Below, one piece after another: positions 1 through 5,886 of a stretch of DNA of 7,557 nucleotides. The stretch comes from Solirubrobacterales bacterium. Its GTDB lineage: Bacteria > Actinomycetota > Thermoleophilia > Solirubrobacterales > Solirubrobacteraceae. The stretch lies in the NCBI GenBank assembly GCA_003157595.1, contig PMKB01000081.1, positions 1 to 7,557 of the forward strand. Reading direction: 5' to 3'. Under the pieces are notes generated by a model. That model did not search any database. It worked only from the letters and a program-made list of their open reading frames with translations, and was not told the DNA's origin. The position numbers were made by a program, and so were the translations under genes. Within the stretch, counting starts at the first letter, position 1; each line of letters begins with the position of its first letter.

Positions 1-453
1 ACCGGCGTGGTGATCGGCGAGACTGCGGAGGCCGGGGAGAACGTGACCCTCTACCAAGGGGTGACGCTCGGCGGCACACGCAACGAGCGGGGCAAGCGCC
101 ACCCGTCGGTTGGCGACCGCGTGACGATCGGCGCTGGGGCAAAGGTGCTGGGGCCGATCGTCATCGGCGACGACAGCCGCATCGGCGCTAACGCGGTCGT
201 GGTCAAGCCCGTGCCCGCCAACTCCGTCGTCGTCGGTGTGCCGGGACAGATCATCGTCCGCAGCCGGCTCCGTGCGTCGGACGGCTCACTGGACCTTGAT
301 GGCAGCGTCGTGCCTGCCCTCTTCGGCGCGAGCCTCGAGTCCGTCCTGAGCCGCATTGACCGCCTCGAAGACGCGCTGCCCAACGGCGCGTCGCCCAGCC
401 ACGCACGACCCTCTCCGTCCGGCGTCTGGTCCGGCGAGGACTTCTCGATCTGA
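1..453 (+). CDS. cysE: Serine O-acetyltransferase, C-terminal part (5' end outside window)
   Basis: Serine acetyltransferase transfers acetyl from acetyl-CoA to L-serine, giving O-acetylserine for cysteine synthase (CysK) in the cytoplasm. The reading frame is open from base 1, so the gene is truncated by the window edge; about 150 residues remain and the N-terminal helical domain is missing. Visible are left-handed beta-helix hexapeptide repeats with the family signatures [45 protein letters not shown] and VVGVPG. After the helix comes a tail of about 60 residues with a short heptad-like stretch ([11 protein letters not shown]) and an acidic end, GEDFSI. A C-terminal isoleucine is what CysE of other bacteria inserts into the CysK active site, so docking is plausible. 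Family assignment is secure; whether it is cysE or an epsC-type homologue cannot be settled without the N-terminus. Confidence 0.95.
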   Translation, partial: TGVVIGETAEAGENVTLYQGVTLGGTRNERGKRHPSVGDRVTIGAGAKVLGPIVIGDDSRIGANAVVVKPVPANSVVVGVPGQIIVRSRLRASDGSLDLDGSVVPALFGASLESVLSRIDRLEDALPNGASPSHARPSPSGVWSGEDFSI

Positions 454-475
454 CACCGCGCAGGGCAACTTCCAG

Positions 476-542
476 GGTGAGCGACGAGATTCGAACTCGC
501 GACCGCCGGGACCACAACCCGAGCAAGGGAGCCGAGCTCACC
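476..542 (-). pseudogene. tRNA-His-like sequence (anticodon GUG) with truncated D arm
   Basis: Read on the minus strand, the sequence has a G at -1 opposite discriminator C73, a tRNA-His hallmark. The acceptor is GTGAGCT/CGCTCAC (6 of 7 pairs; T7-C66 fails). The anticodon stem is TCGGG/CCCGG around loop TTGTGGT, giving anticodon GTG. The variable loop is CGGTC, and the T arm is GCGAG-TTCGAAT-CTCGT. Only 12 nt (CGGCTCCCTTGC) separate acceptor and anticodon stems, where about 19 are normal, so the 3' strand of the D stem is missing. No CCA is encoded. It lies 23 bp beyond the end of cysE and 54 bp beyond the stop of the cupin gene, on the cupin's strand. I call it a decayed tRNA gene. A functional D-arm-reduced tRNA is possible but unlikely in bacteria. 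Confidence 0.7.
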
Positions 543-595
543 CCGAGGATCCTGCGTTCACTAGGAAGCCGGGATGGCTCAGGGTGCTGCCGCGC

Positions 596-1102
596 TCATG
601 GGCGCGCGAGATCGTGCAGCGCTCGTAGCTCTTCGGTGTAGGGGATCGCGTCACGTTCGAGGACGCCGTCGGGATCTATGCGGTAGACGCCTTGGTGGCG
701 CAGAGGCGGCGAGTAGGCGTGGATCGTGAGTGCTGCAGGGCCACCGGCGTGATGCACTCGGTGGATCGCCGATGGCGAGATGTGGAAGGACTGGCCGGCG
801 GCGAATCGGCGCGCGAGCGGCGGACCGGCCATTGTCAAGCGCTCTTCGATCACGCTCCCCTCGATCACGACGATCCCGGCGGCCGAGTCGTCGTGGTCGT
901 GAAACCCGGTGTCGGAGGCGAGCGACCAGCGGATCGCCCACGCGTTGACGCGCTCGTCGGACCAGATCGCCTCGTACACGCGTGCGTCGCCGTCTGGACG
1001 GACGAGATCGCGCCAGCGCTCCGGCGAGTTAGCGAGCTCGGCTGCGAAGCGCACGAGCTCGATGACTCCGAGGAAGTCGGCTGCGGAGCGCCGCAAGCTC
1101 AT
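596..1102 (-). CDS. Cysteine dioxygenase-like cupin protein
   Basis: This 168-residue cupin resembles bacterial cysteine/thiol dioxygenases, non-haem Fe(II) enzymes that oxidise a thiol to a sulfinate in the cytosol. Cupin motif 1 is GFHDHDDSAAG (His68, His70), followed by VVIEGSVIEE. Motif 2 is IHRVHHAGG (His114, probable third iron ligand). The downstream TIHAYSPPL supplies His128 and Tyr130, matching the HxYSPP signature of cysteine dioxygenases. Ala75 sits where mammalian CDO has the crosslinking Cys93, so no Cys-Tyr cofactor could form. The frame is open well upstream, but ATG at 1102 is chosen. It overlaps the stop of the amidohydrolase gene (ATGA, 1099-1102), has GGAG 7 nt upstream, and begins just before the conserved domain. 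Translational coupling to that gene is likely. The substrate is not determinable; 3-mercaptopropionate or another thiol is possible instead of cysteine. Confidence 0.88.
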   Translation of the reverse strand: MSLRRSAADFLGVIELVRFAAELANSPERWRDLVRPDGDARVYEAIWSDERVNAWAIRWSLASDTGFHDHDDSAAGIVVIEGSVIEERLTMAGPPLARRFAAGQSFHISPSAIHRVHHAGGPAALTIHAYSPPLRHQGVYRIDPDGVLERDAIPYTEELRALHDLARP

Positions 1103-2025
1103 GCCGGGACTCCAGCGCGGTCGAGCAGCCGCCCGGCGTTCTTGCTCAGCAGCGCCTCGCGGCCGCTCGCGAACGGTTCGATCACCGGGCGGTCGGAGCC
1201 GTAGAGCAGCTGTTCGCCACCTACGCGACGGGCCATCGCCTCGATCGCGACCGGACCATAGGACGACGTGTCGTAGAAGCTGTGGGGGTCGCGGATCGCG
1301 ACGGCAGGCCCGCCTCGCGCGGCGAGTCGCTCGCTGAGCAGCGGGGCTCCGCCCGCGAGCATCGCGAATACGACGCGTAGCCGCGGGTGCGCGCGGCGGG
1401 TGAGCGCGCTGAACGTGAGCCACGCCGCCTGCATCTGCGCGACGTAGCGGGTCAGCGCCGGCCACCACAGCGGATCCGCGATCCCGGATTCCCGCGGCCG
1501 CGCGCCGAGGCCCGGTCCCGGGTGGACGAACAGGGGCAAGTCGAGTTGTTCGATGCGGGCAAGCACAGGAGACAGCGAGTTCAACGACGAGCACGGCTCG
1601 AACGCTCCGGCGGGCAGCGAGACGCCCACGCAGCCGCGCTCGAGCACCTCGTCGACGTCGTGGCGGCGCAACCCTTCCAGGGCCAGCGGGCCCCACGCCC
1701 TGAACGGCTCGCCAAGCCCTTCCACCCCATCGAGGTGCGCGTCGATCAATGGCCGGGCCTCGGCCCGCGGAAGGGCCTCGATGCCGAGTGGACTGGACAG
1801 GGCGATGACTGCGCCGTCGACTCCGTCGCGCTCGAGCAAAGCGACGCGGCGCGACGGCCGTTCGCTCTGGAGATCGACCGCCGAGGCGACCTCGCCGGCG
1901 AGGTGCACCATGCACAGCCCCTCGTCGCGGCGGATGAACGGAAGGCGCGAGCGACGCTCCAGCGCAGCCACGAGAGCCTCGGTCCAGAGGTGCTGATGGA
2001 TGTCGATCCGCACAGCGCGAGGCAT
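1099..2025 (-). CDS. Amidohydrolase family (amidohydrolase_2, ACMSD-like) protein
   Basis: The 308-residue protein has the TIM-barrel layout of amidohydrolase_2 proteins, the metal-dependent decarboxylase/hydrolase group that includes ACMSD. Visible are the N-terminal metal motif DIHQHLW (His10, His12), LPLFVHPGPG at residues 163-172 (His168) and LLYGSDRP at 273-280 (Asp278). The strand that in ACMSD-type enzymes carries the fourth histidine (AHGGG) reads FAMLAGGAP here, with Met222 at the aligned position. This subgroup may therefore have altered metal binding or chemistry. The ATG at 2025 leaves only nine residues before the HxH motif, as is usual. No Shine-Dalgarno sequence is visible upstream, only an AT-rich stretch shared with the divergent gene. 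The last four bases overlap the cupin start, so the two are probably one transcript. Family is confident; substrate and reaction are unknown. Confidence 0.88.
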   Translation of the reverse strand: MPRAVRIDIHQHLWTEALVAALERRSRLPFIRRDEGLCMVHLAGEVASAVDLQSERPSRRVALLERDGVDGAVIALSSPLGIEALPRAEARPLIDAHLDGVEGLGEPFRAWGPLALEGLRRHDVDEVLERGCVGVSLPAGAFEPCSSLNSLSPVLARIEQLDLPLFVHPGPGLGARPRESGIADPLWWPALTRYVAQMQAAWLTFSALTRRAHPRLRVVFAMLAGGAPLLSERLAARGGPAVAIRDPHSFYDTSSYGPVAIEAMARRVGGEQLLYGSDRPVIEPFASGREALLSKNAGRLLDRAGVPA

Positions 2026-2055
2026 TGTATAGATTTCTGATCTGTTTTATGAGGA
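2022..2055. promoter_or_regulatory. AT-rich divergent start region
   Basis: Only 23 bp separate the chosen start codons at 2025 (-) and 2049 (+). This is the most AT-rich patch in that part of the window. On the plus strand TATAGA (2028-2033) sits about 15 nt before the ATG, and on the minus strand CATAAA (2050-2045) lies about 20 nt before its ATG. No convincing -35 was found for either, so these are candidate -10 elements for short-leader transcripts, weakly supported. Confidence 0.3.
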
Positions 2056-3497
2056 ATCTCCCTTCCCCACCCCGACGTACGACGATCGACGATCGTGTGA
2101 AGACCTCCGGGCTGGCGCTGGCAGGCGCGCTCCTCGTCGCGCTGGCGCTCTCCTTCAGCCTCCCGGACACGCCGCTCAACCTCTACGACGTCTCGTTCTC
2201 GCTGCTTTGGGGTCGCGAGCTGATCGACGGCAGCCTGCCCCATGTTCAGCTGTGGGGAGCCTCGACGCCCCACCCGGCGTCAATCCTCACCGGCGCCATC
2301 GCCGCGCTGTTCGGCGGGAGCGCACTCGCCGCCATGCGCGTGATCGTGTACGCCGCTGCGGGCGCCCTGGTCGTGGGCTTCGTCGCGGTCGGACGCGCTG
2401 TGCGGCTGACCGCGCTCGGCGTGATCGCCGCACTGACGCTCGCCGCGAGCGCGCCGATCTTCTTCACGATCATCGGCCAGGCAACCGTGTCGGATCTCCC
2501 GAGCGCCGCCGCGGTTCTCGGAGCGCTCGCGCTCGAAGCCGCCCGCCCGCGCCGCGGGACAGCGCCGCTCGCGCTGCTCGCGCTCGCGGGCCTCTTCAGG
2601 CCCGAGGCCTGGGTTCTCTCGGCGGCTTACTGGTGCTATCTCGCGCCGCGCGCGGGCAATCGGGAGCGGGTCCGCCTCGCCGTGCTCGCCGCGAGCGCCC
2701 CGCTGCTGTGGATCGTCAACGACCTCGTGCTGACGGGAAACCCGATCTACTCGCTCACCTACACCCAGCGGGCCACGGTCGCCACTGCGCGGCCGACCGG
2801 TCTCGCGCAGGCGCCGGGGCGGCTCGTCGCGGTGTTCACGCAGAACTTCGGCAAGCCGGTGCTCGCCGGCGCCGCCAGCGGTGTGCTGATCAACCTGCGC
2901 ACGCGGGTGCTTCCGGCCGTCCTCGCGCTCGCGCTGGCGCTCAGCGCGGCGAGCTTTCTCGCGCTTGGCGCAGCCACTCTCCCACTGAACCAGCGCTACG
3001 CACTTCCAATCCTCTGCCTCACGGCCGTCTTCTTCGCGTACTTCCTCGTCGGCTGGCAACGCGTCGTCGCCCGCCGCACGAGATGGCTGTGGGCCGTGGT
3101 GGCCCTCGCCGTCGCCGCAGCGACGGTCGCCGAAGTGCCCGCGAATCTGCGCGACATCGACCTCGACCGCGACATCTTCTCCCGACAGGCGCAGGCCGAG
3201 ATCGCGCTGGCCCGACTGGTCGCCCCGCCGTCGGTTCGCCTGACGCTGGCCGGTTGCTCGCCGCTCGCCGCGAACTGGCGGATCGTCCCCATCCTCGCTT
3301 TCGACCTGCACCGCAACCCCGCCACGCTGTCCGTCGTGAACTCCGGAGTGCCCGACAAGGGCATCGTGATCGAAGCAACCCGAGGCGCAGCGGGGGGCTT
3401 CTTCCAAGACGTCACCCATCCGCTGGCCTCATTCGAGCGTCGCCGCTTCCGCGTGATCGCGGCGAACGGCGACTTCACGATGTACGCGCGCTGCTGA
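2049..3497 (+). CDS. GT-C-like polytopic membrane protein (putative glycosyltransferase)
   Basis: The 482-residue protein has roughly ten hydrophobic segments, the first near residues 20-38 and the last near 345-361, then an extracytoplasmic C-terminal tail of about 120 residues. The first outer loop reads LYDVSFSLLWGREL, IDGSLPHV, WGASTPHP. This resembles the GRxLxxGxLP and TPHP pattern of GT-C-fold lipid-phosphate-sugar transferases, whose catalytic acid lies in this loop (Asp47 or Glu57 would be candidates). GLFRPEAW (181-188) and NQRYALP (314-320) also match motifs common in such proteins. The family transfers sugars from polyprenyl carriers outside the membrane; acceptor and donor cannot be named. 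ATG at 2049 is preferred. A TTG at 2025 adds eight residues but overlaps the divergent start, and GTG at 2097 is also possible; none has a clear Shine-Dalgarno. It stands alone on its strand. Confidence 0.72.
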   Translation: MRNLPSPPRRTTIDDRVKTSGLALAGALLVALALSFSLPDTPLNLYDVSFSLLWGRELIDGSLPHVQLWGASTPHPASILTGAIAALFGGSALAAMRVIVYAAAGALVVGFVAVGRAVRLTALGVIAALTLAASAPIFFTIIGQATVSDLPSAAAVLGALALEAARPRRGTAPLALLALAGLFRPEAWVLSAAYWCYLAPRAGNRERVRLAVLAASAPLLWIVNDLVLTGNPIYSLTYTQRATVATARPTGLAQAPGRLVAVFTQNFGKPVLAGAASGVLINLRTRVLPAVLALALALSAASFLALGAATLPLNQRYALPILCLTAVFFAYFLVGWQRVVARRTRWLWAVVALAVAAATVAEVPANLRDIDLDRDIFSRQAQAEIALARLVAPPSVRLTLAGCSPLAANWRIVPILAFDLHRNPATLSVVNSGVPDKGIVIEATRGAAGGFFQDVTHPLASFERRRFRVIAANGDFTMYARC

Positions 3498-3533
3498 GCC
3501 GATCGCAGGCGCCACCACGGTGACGGTGCGGAC

Positions 3534-3574
3534 GGGGGGGCGGCCCTCGCAGCACAGGCCGAGGCCACCCCCCC
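3534..3574. terminator. G7/C7 hairpin between convergent genes
   Basis: GGGGGGG (3534-3540) pairs with CCCCCCC (3568-3574). After one mismatch, GGCC (3542-3545) pairs with GGCC (3563-3566), leaving a 17-nt loop. This gives 11 G-C pairs, 36 bp past the plus-strand stop and 65 bp past the minus-strand stop. There is no T tract on either side, so it would be a bidirectional hairpin-only terminator or a barrier, as often proposed in high-GC actinobacteria. Confidence 0.5.
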
Positions 3575-3639
3575 AATCCAACAACCGCTGCGACGCCCGG
3601 GCTTTGGAACACCGCAGGTCCGTGCGGAGCTGCCGCCGG

Positions 3640-4230
3640 CTACGAGACGAACTTGCCCTGCAGGTGCCAGTATCCGGTGAAGCCGTTGAACGGCCCGCCG
3701 GAGATCACGCTCGTCCACGTGAGCACGTACGCGTGGGTCTTGGCGTTGTAGGTCCCGCTGACATCGCTGGAACCCTGCTTGAAGGAGAGCTTGTTCCACT
3801 GCGCCGTGAAGCCGACGAGCTGTCCGCTCAGCCGGCCCGCGCTGACGGAGATGCTCGGAGCGGTCCCGAGCGTCACGAGGCCGAAGTCGATCCCAGTGAA
3901 GCTGGTCGGGCGGATGATGCGCCCGGCGAGGGAGTTGCCCTTGGCGTCGAAGGCCGGGGTCGGGGCCGGCTGCAGCACTCCCGTGCGCAGACCGCCATCG
4001 GTGCCGCCGGTGACGAGCGTGTAGGTCTTGTCAGCATCGGTCGAGTACGGGTTGGAGAAGTACTTCGACTTGGACTTGGCGGCGGCAGGGTAGATCATGC
4101 GGAAGTACGAGCCGGCAGAGATGCCGAACGTACCCTTGAGTTGCCCCGCGCTCGCCGGAACAGCGGCGAGCGCCAGCGCTACCAGCGCCGCGAGGCCGAC
4201 GCCGAGACGCGGCAGTGATCGATTGGTCAT
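3640..4230 (-). CDS. Small secreted beta-rich protein, unknown function
   Basis: I do not recognise this 196-residue protein. It starts with a classical Sec signal peptide: MTNRSLPR, a hydrophobic core at residues 9-24, and a likely cleavage after PASA (residue 28). The mature part of about 168 residues has no cysteine, is rich in Gly, Ser, Thr and aromatics, and alternates in a beta-strand manner (for example VSGTYNAKTHAYVLTWTSV and GYWHLQGKF at the end). A secreted beta-barrel or sandwich is likely. ATG at 4230 is well supported: AAGGAG lies 4 nt upstream, inside the end of the preceding gene, and the ATGA overlap with that gene's stop (4227-4230) indicates coupled translation. It is the last gene of a three-gene unit with two membrane proteins. 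A role outside the cell together with them is inference. Confidence 0.8.
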   Translation of the reverse strand: MTNRSLPRLGVGLAALVALALAAVPASAGQLKGTFGISAGSYFRMIYPAAAKSKSKYFSNPYSTDADKTYTLVTGGTDGGLRTGVLQPAPTPAFDAKGNSLAGRIIRPTSFTGIDFGLVTLGTAPSISVSAGRLSGQLVGFTAQWNKLSFKQGSSDVSGTYNAKTHAYVLTWTSVISGGPFNGFTGYWHLQGKFVS

Positions 4231-5213
4231 ATGACTCCTTCGGTTGAGGAACTGAGAACGTCTGAGGAGGACTCGTCGCGGGCTCGGCGCAGCCGGCGGA
4301 GACCGCCGCCGGCGGCGACGCCGCCGACGAGCAGGCCGGGGAGCACGAAGAACCACGGGAACAGCGCGAACGGCGGCAGCGCCGCCACCGCCTGGTAGTT
4401 GGCCACGTTGTCGCTCATCGCGCCGATCATCGGCGTCATGTCGTTGAGGATGTGGACCCACTGTGCGTCGAAGGTCGTGAGTCCCGGGTAATCGGTGCTG
4501 ATCTCGGCAGCGCTCTCGCCGGAGCGCCGCAGCGCCGGGATGAGCTCGAGTGCGACCGCGCCCTGACCAGCGGCGATCTCACCGAAGTAGCCCTGGATCC
4601 GCGCGACCCGCCCGCTCGTCTCGATCGTCTTGAACGCGGTCATCATGCGACCGCCTTTAGGGGCGCGCGAGAACATCTGAAACACGGCCGGGGCGAGCAC
4701 GAGCGCGAGCCCCAACGCGACAAGCGCCCAACGGACGCTGCGCCAGCGAGCGCGACGCATGATTCCGAGGCCAAGAAGCGCCAGCACGATCACCCCGGGG
4801 ATCACGAAGAACCAGGGGAACAGCGTGAAGCTCGGCAGCGCAGCCACGGCCTCGTAGTTGCCGACGTTACGCCGGATCGTCGTGAGCATTCCGCTCATGT
4901 CGGGGTAGATCGCGCTCCATTGCCGCTCGAACTGCGCGAAGTCCGGGAAGCGTGTCGCGAAGCTCGACGACGATCGGGACAGCTGGGCGGCGACGCTCGT
5001 GCCGCCCTCCTTGACGGCGGCGTCGATCTGGCGCAATTCGGTCTGGTAGCCGCTCAGTCGGGCCACTGTCATGTACGGGCGAAAGTCCGCGATCATGCGC
5101 GCGCCCTTCGGCGCGCGGTCGAACATCTGAAAGGCCGCGGGCATCGCGACGAGCGCGAGCCCCAGCACCGCGAGGGCCGTGATCGCCCACCGCGTCGGCT
5201 TGCCGGCGAGCAT
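4227..5213 (-). CDS. Four-TM membrane protein built from two tandem homologous modules
   Basis: The 328-residue protein consists of two copies of one module, about residues 8-151 and 161-301, offset by 150-153 residues. Each copy has a TM helix starting RWA and ending FQMF, then RAPKGxRM, a polar domain of about 100 residues, a conserved NVxNYxAVAALPxF, LFPWFFVxPG, and a second TM helix. The polar domains would face the same side, probably outside by the positive-inside rule, since RRARWRSVR lies between TM2 and TM3 and RRLRRAR follows TM4. There are no cysteines or known catalytic motifs, and I cannot name the family. The start at 5213 lies 3 nt after the stop of the DUF4395 gene without a good Shine-Dalgarno, so translation probably depends on the upstream gene. 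Its stop overlaps the secreted-protein start. A receptor, sensor or scaffold role is possible but unproven. Confidence 0.8.
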   Translation of the reverse strand: MLAGKPTRWAITALAVLGLALVAMPAAFQMFDRAPKGARMIADFRPYMTVARLSGYQTELRQIDAAVKEGGTSVAAQLSRSSSSFATRFPDFAQFERQWSAIYPDMSGMLTTIRRNVGNYEAVAALPSFTLFPWFFVIPGVIVLALLGLGIMRRARWRSVRWALVALGLALVLAPAVFQMFSRAPKGGRMMTAFKTIETSGRVARIQGYFGEIAAGQGAVALELIPALRRSGESAAEISTDYPGLTTFDAQWVHILNDMTPMIGAMSDNVANYQAVAALPPFALFPWFFVLPGLLVGGVAAGGGLRRLRRARDESSSDVLSSSTEGVI

Positions 5214-5216
5214 CGC

Positions 5217-5759
5217 TCAGCCGTGCCCGGCGCGCCCGGCCGCGATGTCGTTGCAGCGCTCGCAGACCTCTTCCGGGATCACACCGGCTCGCATCAAGAG
5301 GGCGAACGCCTTGCAGCCCAGGCACAGGCCGAACACCGACTCGAGCGTGGCGGCGACGATCAGCGCTCCGAGCACGGCGTAGGCGGCGGTGGTAAGGCCG
5401 AGTGCCAGCGCCAGCATCGCCGCAGACACCGAGAACGCGACCCCGATCGCCTGCGCGAAGCGCTTGGGCGGGCCGGCCACCGGTCGCTCGGCCACATGCA
5501 GCCGCGGCGTGATGACGCGCGTGACAAGCTGGCCAAGCGGGCTCAGCGTCGGGCCGCTGAGCACCCGCGCGACGAAGCCGTAGGCGATCACGGCCGTGAG
5601 CCATGGCTGGTCGAAGACGATCGTCACGAGGCTCAGCAGGACCACGCCCCCCGCCACAAGCCGCGCCGACACCTCGTTGACCGGATTCGGGAAGGAGAAG
5701 ACGCGGGCGGTCCAGCCGCCCCTGCCGACCAACCCCGAGCCATCAGGTCGTGCCGCCAT
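5217..5759 (-). CDS. DUF4395 domain membrane protein
   Basis: The 180-residue protein matches the DUF4395 pattern: an N-terminal FPNPVNEV segment, hydrophobic pairs at about 32-49 and 52-68, a basic linker with AGPPKRFAQAIG (95-106), two further hydrophobic stretches (about 107-140), and the signature VFGLCLGCKAF with Cys146 and Cys149. A second pair, VCERCN (Cys166, Cys169), lies near the C-terminus. In other genomes DUF4395 proteins often sit beside thioredoxin or rhodanese genes, which suggests redox or sulfur chemistry, but no activity is established. ATG at 5759 is chosen over TTG at 5783, which would overlap the only purine-rich ribosome site (GGAAGGAG). The spacing to ATG is then long, about 13 nt. 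It is the first gene of the operon and follows a promoter at 5836-5864. Confidence 0.85.
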   Translation of the reverse strand: MAARPDGSGLVGRGGWTARVFSFPNPVNEVSARLVAGGVVLLSLVTIVFDQPWLTAVIAYGFVARVLSGPTLSPLGQLVTRVITPRLHVAERPVAGPPKRFAQAIGVAFSVSAAMLALALGLTTAAYAVLGALIVAATLESVFGLCLGCKAFALLMRAGVIPEEVCERCNDIAAGRAGHG

Positions 5760-5835
5760 CGTGGCGTCCACGCTCCTTCCCAACCGTCTCGACCCCCGAC
5801 GTCAAGATCACAGCCGTCCCCCACATGGGCTAAAG

Positions 5836-5864
5836 CATATATTGTCGATCAAGATTCTTGACAA
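5836..5864 (-). promoter_or_regulatory. Sigma-70-type promoter of the DUF4395 operon
   Basis: On the minus strand TTGTCA (5864-5859) and TATATG (5841-5836) are separated by exactly 17 bp. Transcription would start near 5829, giving a leader of about 70 nt before the ATG at 5759. The AT-rich TATATG stands out sharply from the surrounding GC-rich DNA. This is prediction from consensus only. Confidence 0.6.
5849..5861. promoter_or_regulatory. 13-bp palindrome TCAAGA-T-TCTTGA, candidate operator
   Basis: A perfect 6-bp inverted repeat with a one-base centre fills much of the -35/-10 spacer of the minus promoter and overlaps its -35. It also overlaps the -35 of the plus-strand promoter. This is a typical place for a dimeric repressor or spacer-distorting activator to act. 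A half-site copy, TCAAGAT, recurs at 5802-5808 in the predicted leader. The regulator is unknown. Confidence 0.5.
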
Positions 5865-5886
5865 GACCAAGCGCGGCCAATAACGT
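5858..5886 (+). promoter_or_regulatory. Plus-strand promoter, consensus -35
   Basis: TTGACA (5858-5863) is a perfect -35. After 17 bp comes TAACGT (5881-5886), which keeps the first two and last positions of the -10 consensus. Initiation is expected near 5893, toward the stem-loop region and tRNA-Cys. It overlaps the minus promoter back to back. The -10 match is moderate. Confidence 0.45.

Noticed and set aside
2025..2048. TTG start adding eight residues to the GT-C-like protein
   Set aside because: It has poor ribosome-site spacing and overlaps the start codon of the divergent gene. ATG 2049 is more natural, though not proven.
1103..2179. Long minus-strand extension of the cupin frame (a 527-residue product if started at 2179)
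   Set aside because: The extra part is Arg/Ala/Pro-rich, lies out of frame over the clear amidohydrolase gene, and crosses the divergent start region. Homology begins only at ATG 1102.
2280..3419. 379-residue minus-strand frame
   Set aside because: It is antisense to the GT-C-like gene, dominated by Arg, Glu and Gly, and has no motif. It is a by-product of high GC.
3520..4218. 232-residue plus-strand frame
   Set aside because: It is antisense to the secreted protein, which has a signal peptide, a good ribosome site and operon coupling.
4452..5861. 469-residue plus-strand frame
   Set aside because: It is antisense to the DUF4395 and duplicated membrane genes, has His/Arg/Asp/Glu-rich composition without domains, and crosses their promoter.
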